NCBI GenBank assembly: GCA_024640385.1
Contig: JAHEFC010000005.1
Location: forward strand, 1 to 25,042
DNA from: Sphingobacteriales bacterium
Lineage (GTDB): Bacteria; Bacteroidota; Bacteroidia; Chitinophagales; Chitinophagaceae
Direction of reading: 5' to 3'
DNA: 25,042 nucleotides
In this document: piece after piece, positions 17,186 through 24,905 of the stretch
Position numbering within the stretch: the stretch's first letter is position 1
Layout: every line of letters starts with the position of its first letter
Notes under the pieces: generated by a model
What the model was told of the DNA's origin: nothing
Database searches by the model: none
The model's input: the letters and a program-made list of their open reading frames with translations, nothing else
Position numbers and translations under genes: made by a program

Positions 17186-20011
17186 CTACTTGTTCCCGAC
17201 CACAAAACTATATTTCCCGGAACCCAGTTCCAGCATATTTTCACCAGTAGCTGTCTTGGATGAAGCAGCAACTTTGCCATTCACCTGCAAAGTACCCCCG
17301 GGGACTATGACTGTTGCTGAAGTATTCACCGGGATCTCCACATCAAGCACAAACGAACTGTTTGATTTCTTCCAATCCACACTGATCAACCCATTGATGG
17401 AATTATAGGAGCCTTTGGCCCAGTTGATGGATCCGCCAGGCTGTGGATGAATGATGAAATGTTTATAGGCTGGGGTATTAGGATCCGGATTGATACCCAG
17501 GATCACCCGATACATCCATTCGCCCACTGAGCCTAAAGAGTAATGACAAAACGAGTTCATGCCCGCATCCTGGAATCCTCTTCCTTTTACATATCCATCC
17601 CATCGCTCCCAAATAGTGGTAGCGCCCTGGTTGATGGAATAGAGCCAGGATGGCATCCGCTCAGATTCCAGTAATCGATAAGCAATATCATTTCTCCCGC
17701 GCTTTGTCAGCTCTTTCATCATCATCAGTGTAGTAATAAAACCAGTTGAGATGCGGTAATCATATTCCTTTATACACTCAATCATATGTTCAAATGCCAG
17801 GGCTTCTTTTTCTTTGGGCAACAATTCGAAATTGAGTGCAAGTGCATAGGCGGATTGAGTATTTCCTTTGATCCTGGCACTGTCATTTACATATGTTGCA
17901 TTGAACTTGGCCCGTATCTGTTCAAATAAGGTTCTATACTCCTCTGCGTCTCGGTGTCGACTCAGTGTCTCTGCGATCTTCGCAAACAACCTGGCTGAGT
18001 TCGCATAGAATGCTGTTGCAAAAACTTCTTTGGGAACTTCTCCTCTTTCTTTGGAATATCCCTCTGCGATCACCGTATTGGCATTCAACCAGTCACCGTA
18101 CTGATTGCCCACATCTTTCAGCCAGAGAAAGTCGGGATTCTGGCTCCTGATATTTTCGATATACCGTTTCATGGCATCATAGTGCTGACGCAGCAATTCC
18201 TTATCGCCATAATTCTCGTACATGCGCCAGGGAATGATCACACCCGCATCTGCCCACGCTGGCGCATTGGAAAAACGGATATCAGGCTTGTTGGTATGCG
18301 GAGCAATATCAGGAAAAGTACCGCGCTGCGATTGCGCATCCCTGATATCCTTCACCCATTTGCTGTAAAAAGCTGCCATGTCCATATTGAACATGGAATT
18401 CTGACAAAATACCTGTGCATCGCCCATCCAGCCCATACGCTCATCGCGCTGCGGACAATCAGTAGGCACTGAGGTCATATTATTGCGCTGGGTCCAGAGA
18501 ATATTCTGCCATAACTGGTTCAGCTTCTGATTTGAACAACTGAATGAACCTGTTTCTTCCGGATCGGAACTCAATGCGCAGGCACGGATCATCTCTATAT
18601 CTTTCAGATTCTTCAGCCCGCTGATCTCGATATACCTGAACCCGTGATAAGTGAAATAGGGTTCGAACAGATCATTGTTGCCAGACAGTATATATTCATC
18701 TTCCTGCACGGCAGCCGCGAGATTTGCTGTATAGAGGGAACCGTCATCGTCCAGCATCTCGCCATGCCTGATCCTGATCTTATCGCCCTTATTGCCTTTG
18801 ATCTTTAACTGCGTCCAACCCGTCAGGTTCTGGCCAAAGTCAATGATATATTTATCGCCAAGAGGCTTGATGCTCTGTGGCTGCAGGTATTTATAAATGC
18901 GGATGGGTTCGTTTTTTTGCGCTTCAAGGTTCTTCTTCACCGAGGCGTCCACATAGGCTTTGGCCCAGTTGCCATCATTAAATTCAACTTTGCGCCAATT
19001 TGCAGGGATATTCCGCGCATCGATTGTCTGGCCCAGGAAATTGTCCGCCATAATGATGAAGCCCTGGGTATTGATCTTCCAGGTTTCGTCGGTAACTACG
19101 ATCTCCTTTGTTCCATCTTCATATATCATCTCCAGTTGCGCGATCAGTCTCCTGTCGTCACCATATGCACCGCGCCGGGGATAGTCGTTATGCCATTTGG
19201 TAGGACCGATCATGCTCAGGTACCAACCATCACCCAAAACAGATGAAAGCACATTGGCACCTGGCTTTAGCGATTTCGTAACATCGTAGGCCTGGTACTG
19301 CACGCGCTTCTCATAATCGGTCCACTCCGGCGTCAGCACCTGGTTGCCCACTTTCTCTCCGTTCAGCCCCATCTCGTAATAGCCCAATGCAGATACATAT
19401 AATATGGCTTCTTTGAGTTTAGGACGAACAGAAAACGTCTTCCTTAACATGGGTGATGAAGGCCCTGGGGGTTTTTCGTTTTTAAACGCTTTATCATTTG
19501 GATCAAAGCTGGCCAGGTGAGCTTTGTAGGCTTTTTGTATGAGGTCTTGCTGATCGCCTATCCATTTGGCCCTCCAGTCTGATGGAGCCAGTAATCCCAT
19601 GGTCCAGAACGCCGGTTCGCTCCATGGCGTTGCAGCATCTTTATCATTCCATATCCTGATGGTCCAAAAACATTTTTGTCCGCTCACAAGTTTTTTTCCC
19701 TGGTATACGATCTGGGCATTGGCATCAGATTTCACCTTACTGCTATTCCAGAGATCTGCTTTGGCTTCGGTGAGTTTATCGGGAGAAGTGGCCACCAGCA
19801 CCTGGTAGGCTGATTGTTTTTGGGAAAAAACATTTTTCGCTATTGCTTCTGATTTCCAACTTAACCTTGGGCTGAGCACATCAATGCCGATGGGATTGAC
19901 CAGGTATTCGGTTCTGAGGCTGGTGACCCTGAGATTCGCAGGCGGGTTTGGATGGCAAAGGGAAACAAGAGGCAGTAAAACAAATATGACAAATATTGAT
20001 CTGAAATTCAT
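17186..20011 (-). CDS. GH78 alpha-L-rhamnosidase
   Basis: A 941-aa secreted glycosidase. Signal peptide MNFRSIFVIFVLLPLVSLCH is followed by the Ig-like N-terminal domain (PANLRVTSLRTEYLVNPIGI), the jelly-roll rhamnosidase N domain (YVSALGYYEMGLNGEKVGNQ), a second beta-domain, the six-hairpin catalytic barrel with TDCPQRDERMGWMGDAQ (catalytic acidic residues near Asp523/Glu524), and a C-terminal beta-sandwich. The frame is open to 20050 but I take the ATG at 20011, which gives a clean signal peptide. It removes terminal alpha-L-rhamnose from glycans or glycosides. Residues at about 680-690 (AETLSRHRDAEE) come from a family A repeat. Confidence 0.95.
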   Translation of the reverse strand: MNFRSIFVIFVLLPLVSLCHPNPPANLRVTSLRTEYLVNPIGIDVLSPRLSWKSEAIAKNVFSQKQSAYQVLVATSPDKLTEAKADLWNSSKVKSDANAQIVYQGKKLVSGQKCFWTIRIWNDKDAATPWSEPAFWTMGLLAPSDWRAKWIGDQQDLIQKAYKAHLASFDPNDKAFKNEKPPGPSSPMLRKTFSVRPKLKEAILYVSALGYYEMGLNGEKVGNQVLTPEWTDYEKRVQYQAYDVTKSLKPGANVLSSVLGDGWYLSMIGPTKWHNDYPRRGAYGDDRRLIAQLEMIYEDGTKEIVVTDETWKINTQGFIIMADNFLGQTIDARNIPANWRKVEFNDGNWAKAYVDASVKKNLEAQKNEPIRIYKYLQPQSIKPLGDKYIIDFGQNLTGWTQLKIKGNKGDKIRIRHGEMLDDDGSLYTANLAAAVQEDEYILSGNNDLFEPYFTYHGFRYIEISGLKNLKDIEMIRACALSSDPEETGSFSCSNQKLNQLWQNILWTQRNNMTSVPTDCPQRDERMGWMGDAQVFCQNSMFNMDMAAFYSKWVKDIRDAQSQRGTFPDIAPHTNKPDIRFSNAPAWADAGVIIPWRMYENYGDKELLRQHYDAMKRYIENIRSQNPDFLWLKDVGNQYGDWLNANTVIAEGYSKERGEVPKEVFATAFYANSARLFAKIAETLSRHRDAEEYRTLFEQIRAKFNATYVNDSARIKGNTQSAYALALNFELLPKEKEALAFEHMIECIKEYDYRISTGFITTLMMMKELTKRGRNDIAYRLLESERMPSWLYSINQGATTIWERWDGYVKGRGFQDAGMNSFCHYSLGSVGEWMYRVILGINPDPNTPAYKHFIIHPQPGGSINWAKGSYNSINGLISVDWKKSNSSFVLDVEIPVNTSATVIVPGGTLQVNGKVAASSKTATGENMLELGSGKYSFVVGNK
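17939..17976. repeat. Dispersed repeat family A, copy 3 (inside rhamnosidase)
   Basis: Plus strand reads CTCCTCTGCGTCTCGGTGTC and then CTCAGTGTCTCTGCG. The coding (minus) strand encodes AETLSRHRDAEE in frame, between helices of the catalytic barrel domain. The opening AET-x-S is shared with the unrelated amidohydrolase (AETRS), because both carry the same repeat in the same frame and orientation. Confidence 0.65.
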
Positions 20012-20079
20012 AAATGCAATTAAGTATATGAGGCCGGCTATTGACCTCATGCAACTTATTAAAAATTATGTTTGGGTTT

Positions 20080-20742
20080 CTATTTTAATGCCGGAGTTGC
20101 CTCTGTTTCGGCTCCCTTATTCTGCATGATCACAAAAAGGATCAATGCACTCAATACCGCTGCAAAAAAGCACCATACGGAAATCACATAACCCAGGAAG
20201 AAAAAATAGGAAATAAGCAAGGCCACCAGGAAGGCTCCGCCCAACAATTTCATGAACCGAAGGCTTGAGATGAAAAAAGGGATCAGGGTGACAAAAAAAT
20301 AAATGCTGCGCCGCAATTCCATATTGGGGAAAAACAGATAGTATTTGATATGTCCGCCTTCAATAACAGCCGAAACTTCGTAAACAAAAAGACAATACAG
20401 AAGGTAGATGGAAAATGCTCCTCCCAAATACATGAAATAGGATAGCATTTTCTTCCTGGTTGTATCGGGTTCCATCAACCATAAGGCAAACGGCACCCAT
20501 AGCGGCCAGATCACCTGGGCAAATAACAGGAAAAAATAAATAGACGAATCATGCCAGGGTGCTAAGTCCCGGTTCAGAAAGGTCAGCCATAATATCCCTT
20601 CGGCGAATTGCTGCACACCAAACAGGATGGGCACAGTGGCAAAGGGCAGCATCCCTGGCCTTTCTGTTTTTCTAATAGCGCCGATACCGGTACCGATCAG
20701 CATTGCACTTGCACCAAAACTCGCACCAGCAGAAAAACACAT
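20080..20742 (-). CDS. DUF6629-type integral membrane protein
   Basis: A 220-aa protein with about seven hydrophobic segments. It begins MCFSAGASFGASAMLIGTGI, the N-terminal signature I associate with the DUF6629 family (MCFSA-x-ASF), and continues with FGVQQFAEGILWL in the second segment. Function is not known. It lies 68 bp upstream of the rhamnosidase gene on the same strand and may be co-transcribed with it, without obvious functional link. A large palindrome stands 30 bp upstream of its start codon. Confidence 0.82.
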   Translation of the reverse strand: MCFSAGASFGASAMLIGTGIGAIRKTERPGMLPFATVPILFGVQQFAEGILWLTFLNRDLAPWHDSSIYFFLLFAQVIWPLWVPFALWLMEPDTTRKKMLSYFMYLGGAFSIYLLYCLFVYEVSAVIEGGHIKYYLFFPNMELRRSIYFFVTLIPFFISSLRFMKLLGGAFLVALLISYFFFLGYVISVWCFFAAVLSALILFVIMQNKGAETEATPALK

Positions 20743-20771
20743 AGGCTAGCTTTTAAAATGAATCGGCATCC

Positions 20772-20839
20772 CCCCCTACCTCCAAGGTCCCTACCTCCAA
20801 GGTCGGTACCTTGGAGGTAGGGACCTTGGAGGTAGGGGG
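20772..20839. repeat. Perfect palindrome, 32-bp arms, 4-nt loop (repeat family C)
   Basis: Left arm 20772-20803 and right arm 20808-20839 are exact reverse complements around the loop CGGT. Each arm consists of two tandem copies of the 15-mer CCCTACCTCCAAGGT, so the structure has four unit copies, two in each direction. The core ACCTCCAAGGT is itself a mini-palindrome (ACCT-CCA-AGGT). A degenerate relative, AGGTC-6 nt-GACCT, follows at 20844-20859. It lies between two divergent genes, so it is not an ordinary terminator. Confidence 0.93.
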
Positions 20840-20953
20840 AGGGAGGTCAAGGTAGACCTAAATCATTTCTGATCTCCATTTAATTCAGGCCTCCAATAAG
20901 AGGGCGGGCTCATCATTTCAACCGCCAGAATAAGCAGTTCATTCAGCAACCCA

Positions 20954-20984
20954 TTGCGTCCATATGATGGATTTTAAACATTTG
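20954..20984 (+). promoter_or_regulatory. Candidate promoter for OmpA-family gene
   Basis: TTG at 20954-20956, then a 20-bp spacer, then AACATTTG at 20977-20984, which matches 7 of 8 positions of the Bacteroidota -7 consensus TAnnTTTG. A start just after 20990 would leave a very short leader before the ATG at 21002. This also argues against the in-frame GTG at 20984 as the translation start. Confidence 0.35.
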
Positions 20985-21001
20985 TGGCACAACATCAGAT
21001 T

Positions 21002-22285
21002 ATGAAAAGCAGAATGGTCCTCTTACTGATTGCCGCCATGCCTATACTCGCCCAGGCCCAGATAGGCAGAAGCATAATAAACAAAGCGAAAGACAAGATC
21101 AACCAACGGATCGATAAAAAAGTGGATGCCACTATGGATAAGTCACTGGATGCCCTGGAAGGCAAGAACTCCTCAGCGTCTTCGGAATCCCCCTCCGAGG
21201 CATCTTCGTCTCCCTCTGCGTCCTCCGTGTCCCCCTCCGCGTCTCCTTACATCAAGTTTGACTTCATCCCCGGAGAGCAGATCATCTATTTCAATGATCT
21301 GGCCGCGGAGACCCCAGGCGAATTGCCTATCGGCTGGAACAGCAATGGCAATGGCGCCGTAGTTACCATCAATGGACTGCCCGGAAACTGGGTGCAGTTT
21401 TATAAAGACGCCGTCTATCTCACTGATAACAAGGAGAACTTCTCCGAAAACTTCACTGTGGAATTCGACCTGCTGATGCGTCGCAGCAACCCTAAAGAGG
21501 CATTCCCGCAATTCGCTTTCGGTGTGCTGGCATCAGGTGAAGAAGCACCAGGCTCCAATGTATTGCTCAAGGCCTATAAGAAATTCTTTTGCACCGAGCT
21601 CAAGATCCAGCCATCAGATTACAACGGATCCCATATGCACCTGGAAACTTTTGAAAAATATGAAGGCTACCTGAAAACCGATGTCAAGAAATATGGCGTA
21701 CTGGAGAACTTCTTCAACAAGCCCGTCCACATATCCATGCAGGTGCAGAAAGAAAGATTACGGGTATGGATAAACGAAAATAAATTGTACGACCTGCCTA
21801 AAGCCATACCGGCAGGTACCATCCTCAACCAGCTCTTCTTTTTTGTAAAAGGCAACGGCGGTAACGACGATGAGGTAGGATATGATATCAGTAACATCAA
21901 GATCGCCAAAGGTTTGCCCGATAGCAGGCATAAACTGATCGATGAAGGGAAATTCACTACTACCGGGATCCTCTTCGATGTGAACTCTGCCAACATCAAA
22001 CCCGAAAGCAGTGGCGTATTGAAAGATATCGCCGATGTATTGGCAAAGCACCCTGATATCAAAGTGAAGATCATCGGTCATACTGATGCCGACGGATCGG
22101 ATCAGGCCAATAACGAGCTCTCCCGTAAACGAGCAGCAGCAGTCAAAACCGCCCTCGTAAAGGATTTCTCCATCGCAGAAGACAGGATGGAAACCGATGG
22201 CAAAGGTGAATCAGTGCCTGTAGCCGATAACAAAACCAAAGAAGGAAAGGCTCAGAACCGCCGTGTAGAATTCATTAAACAATAA
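21002..22285 (+). CDS. OmpA-family envelope protein with central beta-sandwich-like domain
   Basis: A 427-aa protein with signal peptide MKSRMVLLLIAAMPILAQAQ. After a short charged helical stretch (about 20-55) comes a Ser/Pro/Ala-rich linker (SSASSESPSEASSSPSASS). A beta-rich region of about 210 residues with FSENFTVEFDLLMRRSNPKE suggests a LamG/concanavalin-like fold. The C-terminal OmpA domain contains GILFDVNSANIKPESSGVL, KVKIIGHTDADGSDQANNEL and the peptidoglycan-contact region LSRKRAAAVKTALV. It probably ties the outer membrane to peptidoglycan. I choose the ATG at 21002 over a GTG 18 bp earlier. It is followed after 24 bp by a second secreted-protein gene. Confidence 0.92.
   Translation: MKSRMVLLLIAAMPILAQAQIGRSIINKAKDKINQRIDKKVDATMDKSLDALEGKNSSASSESPSEASSSPSASSVSPSASPYIKFDFIPGEQIIYFNDLAAETPGELPIGWNSNGNGAVVTINGLPGNWVQFYKDAVYLTDNKENFSENFTVEFDLLMRRSNPKEAFPQFAFGVLASGEEAPGSNVLLKAYKKFFCTELKIQPSDYNGSHMHLETFEKYEGYLKTDVKKYGVLENFFNKPVHISMQVQKERLRVWINENKLYDLPKAIPAGTILNQLFFFVKGNGGNDDEVGYDISNIKIAKGLPDSRHKLIDEGKFTTTGILFDVNSANIKPESSGVLKDIADVLAKHPDIKVKIIGHTDADGSDQANNELSRKRAAAVKTALVKDFSIAEDRMETDGKGESVPVADNKTKEGKAQNRRVEFIKQ
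21205..21246. repeat. Dispersed repeat family A, copy 4 (Ser-rich linker of OmpA protein)
   Basis: TCGTCTCCCTCTGCGTCC is followed by CTCCGTGTC and CTCCGCGTCTCC. It encodes the SSSPSASSVSPSASP linker. Degenerate additional units (CTCAGCGTC, CTCCGAGGC) extend upstream to about 21172. Orientation matches copy 2. This copy could also be ordinary low-complexity linker coding, so the assignment is weaker than for the other three. Confidence 0.5.
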
Positions 22286-22309
22286 CTCAATCACACTAAA
22301 CATCATTGT

Positions 22310-23629
22310 ATGATCAGCAAAACCGTCATGGCCATGTTGGCCTTAGCATTCGCCATCACCAGCAGTTACGGGCAGGCGAAATCCAATACACAGGATACCG
22401 CCCTTACCGCAATGTTCAGAAAATTCAAAGAGATCAAAGACCCGAAAATTGCCGTAAAAGAAGTAGAGAAGAAACTGGAGACCTCCATGGGTAAGAAATA
22501 CCAGGAACTTCAGAATTGGTTAGCTGCCAATAAAAAAGAGGAAGACCAATTACTCCGCGATTATACGCCAACCTATAAACACAAGCAGGGCGATATGAAC
22601 CTCTACCCGATCTGGGAAGAGATTCCTTCTCCCATTCCTTCATTACCTGAAGCCAGCCAGGTCAATTTCGACGCTAAATACAAAAGCTATGAGTCGAAAG
22701 TGGAAATGCAACAGAAGCAATTGAGTGATATGTTGCAGCAGCATCTCGGTGACCAGAGAGACTCCAAAGCAGAGATCATGGCTGATGCCAGGAATATGGC
22801 CAACCGCAATGCCGCCGTACAAAAGATGGGCGGGGCCGACGCCCTGATGAATATGAGCGAAGCCGAAAGAAAAGCCGCGGGAGAAAAATTGAAAGCCGAT
22901 ATGATAAAAAATCCCGGAGCCTATACTGGCACCTCTGACCCCGGTATGCAGGCCATGATGCAGAAAATGATGAGCGATCCCGCATACCGGGAAAAATTCA
23001 GCAAAATGAGTGAGAAAGAAAAGCAGGCTGAAATGAAAAAGTTCATGTCTCCACAGATTGCCCCCAGGAATGATGTGGCCTATGAAGCCAGCATGAAAGA
23101 AAGGGACGATGCCAAAGCCGCGGTGGATCTTAATATGCTGCTATCAAAAACACAGGGCAATATGCAGGAAGCTGCTAAACCCTATGCCGAGGGAACCAAC
23201 CTGGCCAATGAATATTATGAAGGCCTCTACAGCCAACTCCGGACCTGGTACAAAACTCAATACGATGCGCTGCCCATGGAAGTGATGGGCGAAACAAGGG
23301 AGAAAAAAGGCCTCGCCGAACTGGACAAATTCAGCGCCATGATGTTCTACCTGATCCAGAAAAAAGAAGCTGCCACCCGCACCATATTATGGACCAGCCT
23401 TAAAAACCGCACCAAAATCGCTTTCGGCGAGTTCAATGATTTTATCGGGAACTATCCCTGGGGCCAGAAAAAAGGAGCCAGCCTGGTTGACGCAAGCTAT
23501 ACCGAACCACAGGTAGCTAATGCAGTCAACAGCATCTATAATGAAATGCTCAACCTGACCCGTGATTCAAAAAGTTTGACAAAAAAGCATAAAGGACAAC
23601 AAGAGCAGTTTGAGCTGATCATGAAGTAA
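22310..23629 (+). CDS. Secreted, helix-rich protein of unknown function
   Basis: A 439-aa protein that I do not recognise as a named family. It has a signal peptide (MISKTVMAMLALAFAITSSYGQ) and is otherwise strongly helical, rich in Lys, Glu, Met and Ala. Residues of about 180-250 contain NPGAYTG, then DPGMQAMMQKMMSDPAYREK and MSEKEKQAEMKKFM, reminiscent of the DP/STI1-type helical repeats of co-chaperones. The C-terminal part has WYKTQYDALPMEVMGETREK. It lies 24 bp after the OmpA gene and is probably co-transcribed, suggesting an envelope partner role. A family D hairpin follows 5 bp after its stop codon. Confidence 0.82.
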   Translation: MISKTVMAMLALAFAITSSYGQAKSNTQDTALTAMFRKFKEIKDPKIAVKEVEKKLETSMGKKYQELQNWLAANKKEEDQLLRDYTPTYKHKQGDMNLYPIWEEIPSPIPSLPEASQVNFDAKYKSYESKVEMQQKQLSDMLQQHLGDQRDSKAEIMADARNMANRNAAVQKMGGADALMNMSEAERKAAGEKLKADMIKNPGAYTGTSDPGMQAMMQKMMSDPAYREKFSKMSEKEKQAEMKKFMSPQIAPRNDVAYEASMKERDDAKAAVDLNMLLSKTQGNMQEAAKPYAEGTNLANEYYEGLYSQLRTWYKTQYDALPMEVMGETREKKGLAELDKFSAMMFYLIQKKEAATRTILWTSLKNRTKIAFGEFNDFIGNYPWGQKKGASLVDASYTEPQVANAVNSIYNEMLNLTRDSKSLTKKHKGQQEQFELIMK

Positions 23630-23634
23630 AATCA

Positions 23635-23670
23635 GTGTGCTGGCCGGTTAGTAAGTTAGCCGGCCAGTGC
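23635..23670 (+). repeat. Dispersed repeat family D, copy 1: 3' hairpin
   Basis: A 36-nt element whose core CTGGCCGG (23640-23647) pairs perfectly with CCGGCCAG (23660-23667). Adding G-U pairs extends the stem to 12 bp around a TAAG loop. It lies immediately after the stop codon at 23629. It matches the reverse complement of 24352-24387 at 31 of 36 positions. No U-tract follows, so it may stabilise the mRNA end rather than act as a classical terminator. Confidence 0.8.
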
Positions 23671-23749
23671 ATTAGATATGTATGTAAACTAAAGGGATCC
23701 TTAGCTCTAATTTGTTCATTATTTTTATGCACCACATACTCCCTACAAG

Positions 23750-24256
23750 ATGCGAGATGAAGATAGAATCAAATTGAGCCGGCTACGGCAAGAGCAGATG
23801 GTACAAAAAGAAATGAGCTCTGTTTTAGAAATTCTCAACCAGACTATTCCTGCAAACTCATTTAGTCTTCAGTATAATACTTCTATTTTAGAGCCATTCC
23901 CAACCGATAGGTGGAATAGAGAGTTGATTCTGCAGACACCTATCGAGAACCCTCACCCGATACAAGCAGTATTGGTACGTTTTTTATCAATGTCACCTGA
24001 AGATAACTGCGTTGTAATTCTTCCTAACTATTCGCGTGTAATGATCAAATTATCAAAGTCAACAATGCCCGTGATTTGGAAGCAGTTGATCGAGCTGGAT
24101 GGTGATGGTATTTTTTGTTTTCCTCCATTTTTCAAGGAGTTCATCTCAATTGATAAAGTTGAAGATCAATTTTTGAAAGAACCAGGATCAGGAAGGATTT
24201 GGCTCTATGAGCTGACATTTTCAAATATCAAACTTCGGGACCTTCTCAATACCTGA
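23750..24256 (+). CDS. Unrecognised 168-aa protein
   Basis: I do not recognise this protein. It begins MRDEDRIKLSRLRQEQMVQK, a charged helix with no signal peptide or membrane segment. A mixed alpha/beta body follows with PEDNCVVILPNYSRVMIKLS, an aromatic FCFPPFFKEF and a final GRIWLYELTFSN. The ATG at 23750 is the first in frame. Composition is AT-richer than the neighbouring genes, with frequent TTT, ATT and TTA codons. It stands alone between two inverted copies of repeat family D and ends before a separate hairpin. An orphan accessory gene is the best description; immunity-like or SMI1-like folds crossed my mind but no motif supports them. Confidence 0.7.
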   Translation: MRDEDRIKLSRLRQEQMVQKEMSSVLEILNQTIPANSFSLQYNTSILEPFPTDRWNRELILQTPIENPHPIQAVLVRFLSMSPEDNCVVILPNYSRVMIKLSKSTMPVIWKQLIELDGDGIFCFPPFFKEFISIDKVEDQFLKEPGSGRIWLYELTFSNIKLRDLLNT

Positions 24257-24302
24257 CATCAGACTCGGACTGCAACAAGCTGTGGACAGTTGTCGCAATA
24301 AC

Positions 24303-24336
24303 AAGAGTCATCTAAACCCGCATCTAGATGACTCTT
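24303..24336. terminator. Probable bidirectional terminator hairpin
   Basis: Perfect 11-bp inverted repeat AAGAGTCATCT (24303-24313) / AGATGACTCTT (24326-24336) with a 12-nt loop, followed on the plus strand by the T-rich CCTTGTTTATC. It lies 47 bp after the stop of the 168-aa gene and faces the convergent hemerythrin gene, so it may serve both directions. Confidence 0.65.
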
Positions 24337-24351
24337 CCTTGTTTATCTATT

Positions 24352-24387
24352 ACACTAACCGGCTAACATACTAACCGGCCAACACAC
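24352..24387 (-). repeat. Dispersed repeat family D, copy 2 (inverted)
   Basis: Inverted copy of 23635-23670 (31 of 36 positions identical), 14 bp after the stop of the minus-strand hemerythrin-like gene. Read as minus-strand RNA, it keeps all 12 stem pairs, because three of the four stem changes turn G-C into G-U and the fourth turns the outermost C-G into U-G; the remaining change falls in the loop. Confidence 0.8.
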
Positions 24388-24400
24388 TAAAAAGGGTCTT

Positions 24401-24874
24401 TCATTTCCAGAAAGCGTCCGCCTCATTGTCTTTGAACACCTCCTCTCCCTGCTTCTCCAAAATGGCCTGCAACTGCTGTTCTGTAGCCAGTTCCTGCACC
24501 ACATTGAACAAGGTCCTTTCTTCAAAACGGATATGTTTTTCCAGCAGATCGGCCAGGGCTGTATAGGCTATTTCATCTTTCCCTTTGGCTTCGAAATAGG
24601 CTTTCAGTTTCTTATGTTCATCCAGGGCCTGCACAATCAGCTCATGCTGATCGCCAAGTACCGGGTAAATGAATTTCTCCTCCATGTCAAAATGAGGCAG
24701 CGCATATTGCTGGTAAAACCAGGTCACGTATTGATCCACGCGATCCAATTCAACATGTTCTTTGAGCGCTTTCCTGATCTTCCATACCAGCAACAGTGTA
24801 TGATGATGATCACGGCTCAATGGCTGCAGGCTAATGTGCCGCTTGATCGGCTTTGATTGATTTTCCATATTCAT
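24401..24874 (-). CDS. Hemerythrin-like (HHE) domain protein
   Basis: A 157-aa soluble four-helix-bundle protein. Metal-ligand motifs run in order: SRDHHHTLLL, HFDMEEKFIYPVL, DEHKKLKAYF and KHIRFEERTLF, giving the His/Glu set expected for a non-haem di-iron HHE site. Proteins of this class bind O2 or NO, or act in iron and redox stress responses; which one applies is not evident. The start could be the ATG at 24874 or the one at 24868. It lies just downstream of a membrane protein gene on the same strand (31-bp gap), so the two may be co-transcribed. Confidence 0.9.
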   Translation of the reverse strand: MNMENQSKPIKRHISLQPLSRDHHHTLLLVWKIRKALKEHVELDRVDQYVTWFYQQYALPHFDMEEKFIYPVLGDQHELIVQALDEHKKLKAYFEAKGKDEIAYTALADLLEKHIRFEERTLFNVVQELATEQQLQAILEKQGEEVFKDNEADAFWK

Positions 24875-24905
24875 AATTTATCTGTTTTAATTAACTATAC
24901 CGTCA

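Noticed and set aside
20608..20820. 70-codon plus-strand frame ending PPRSLPPRSVPWR
   Set aside because: Its proline/arginine tail is a translation of the family C palindrome, and the rest is antisense to the DUF6629 gene.
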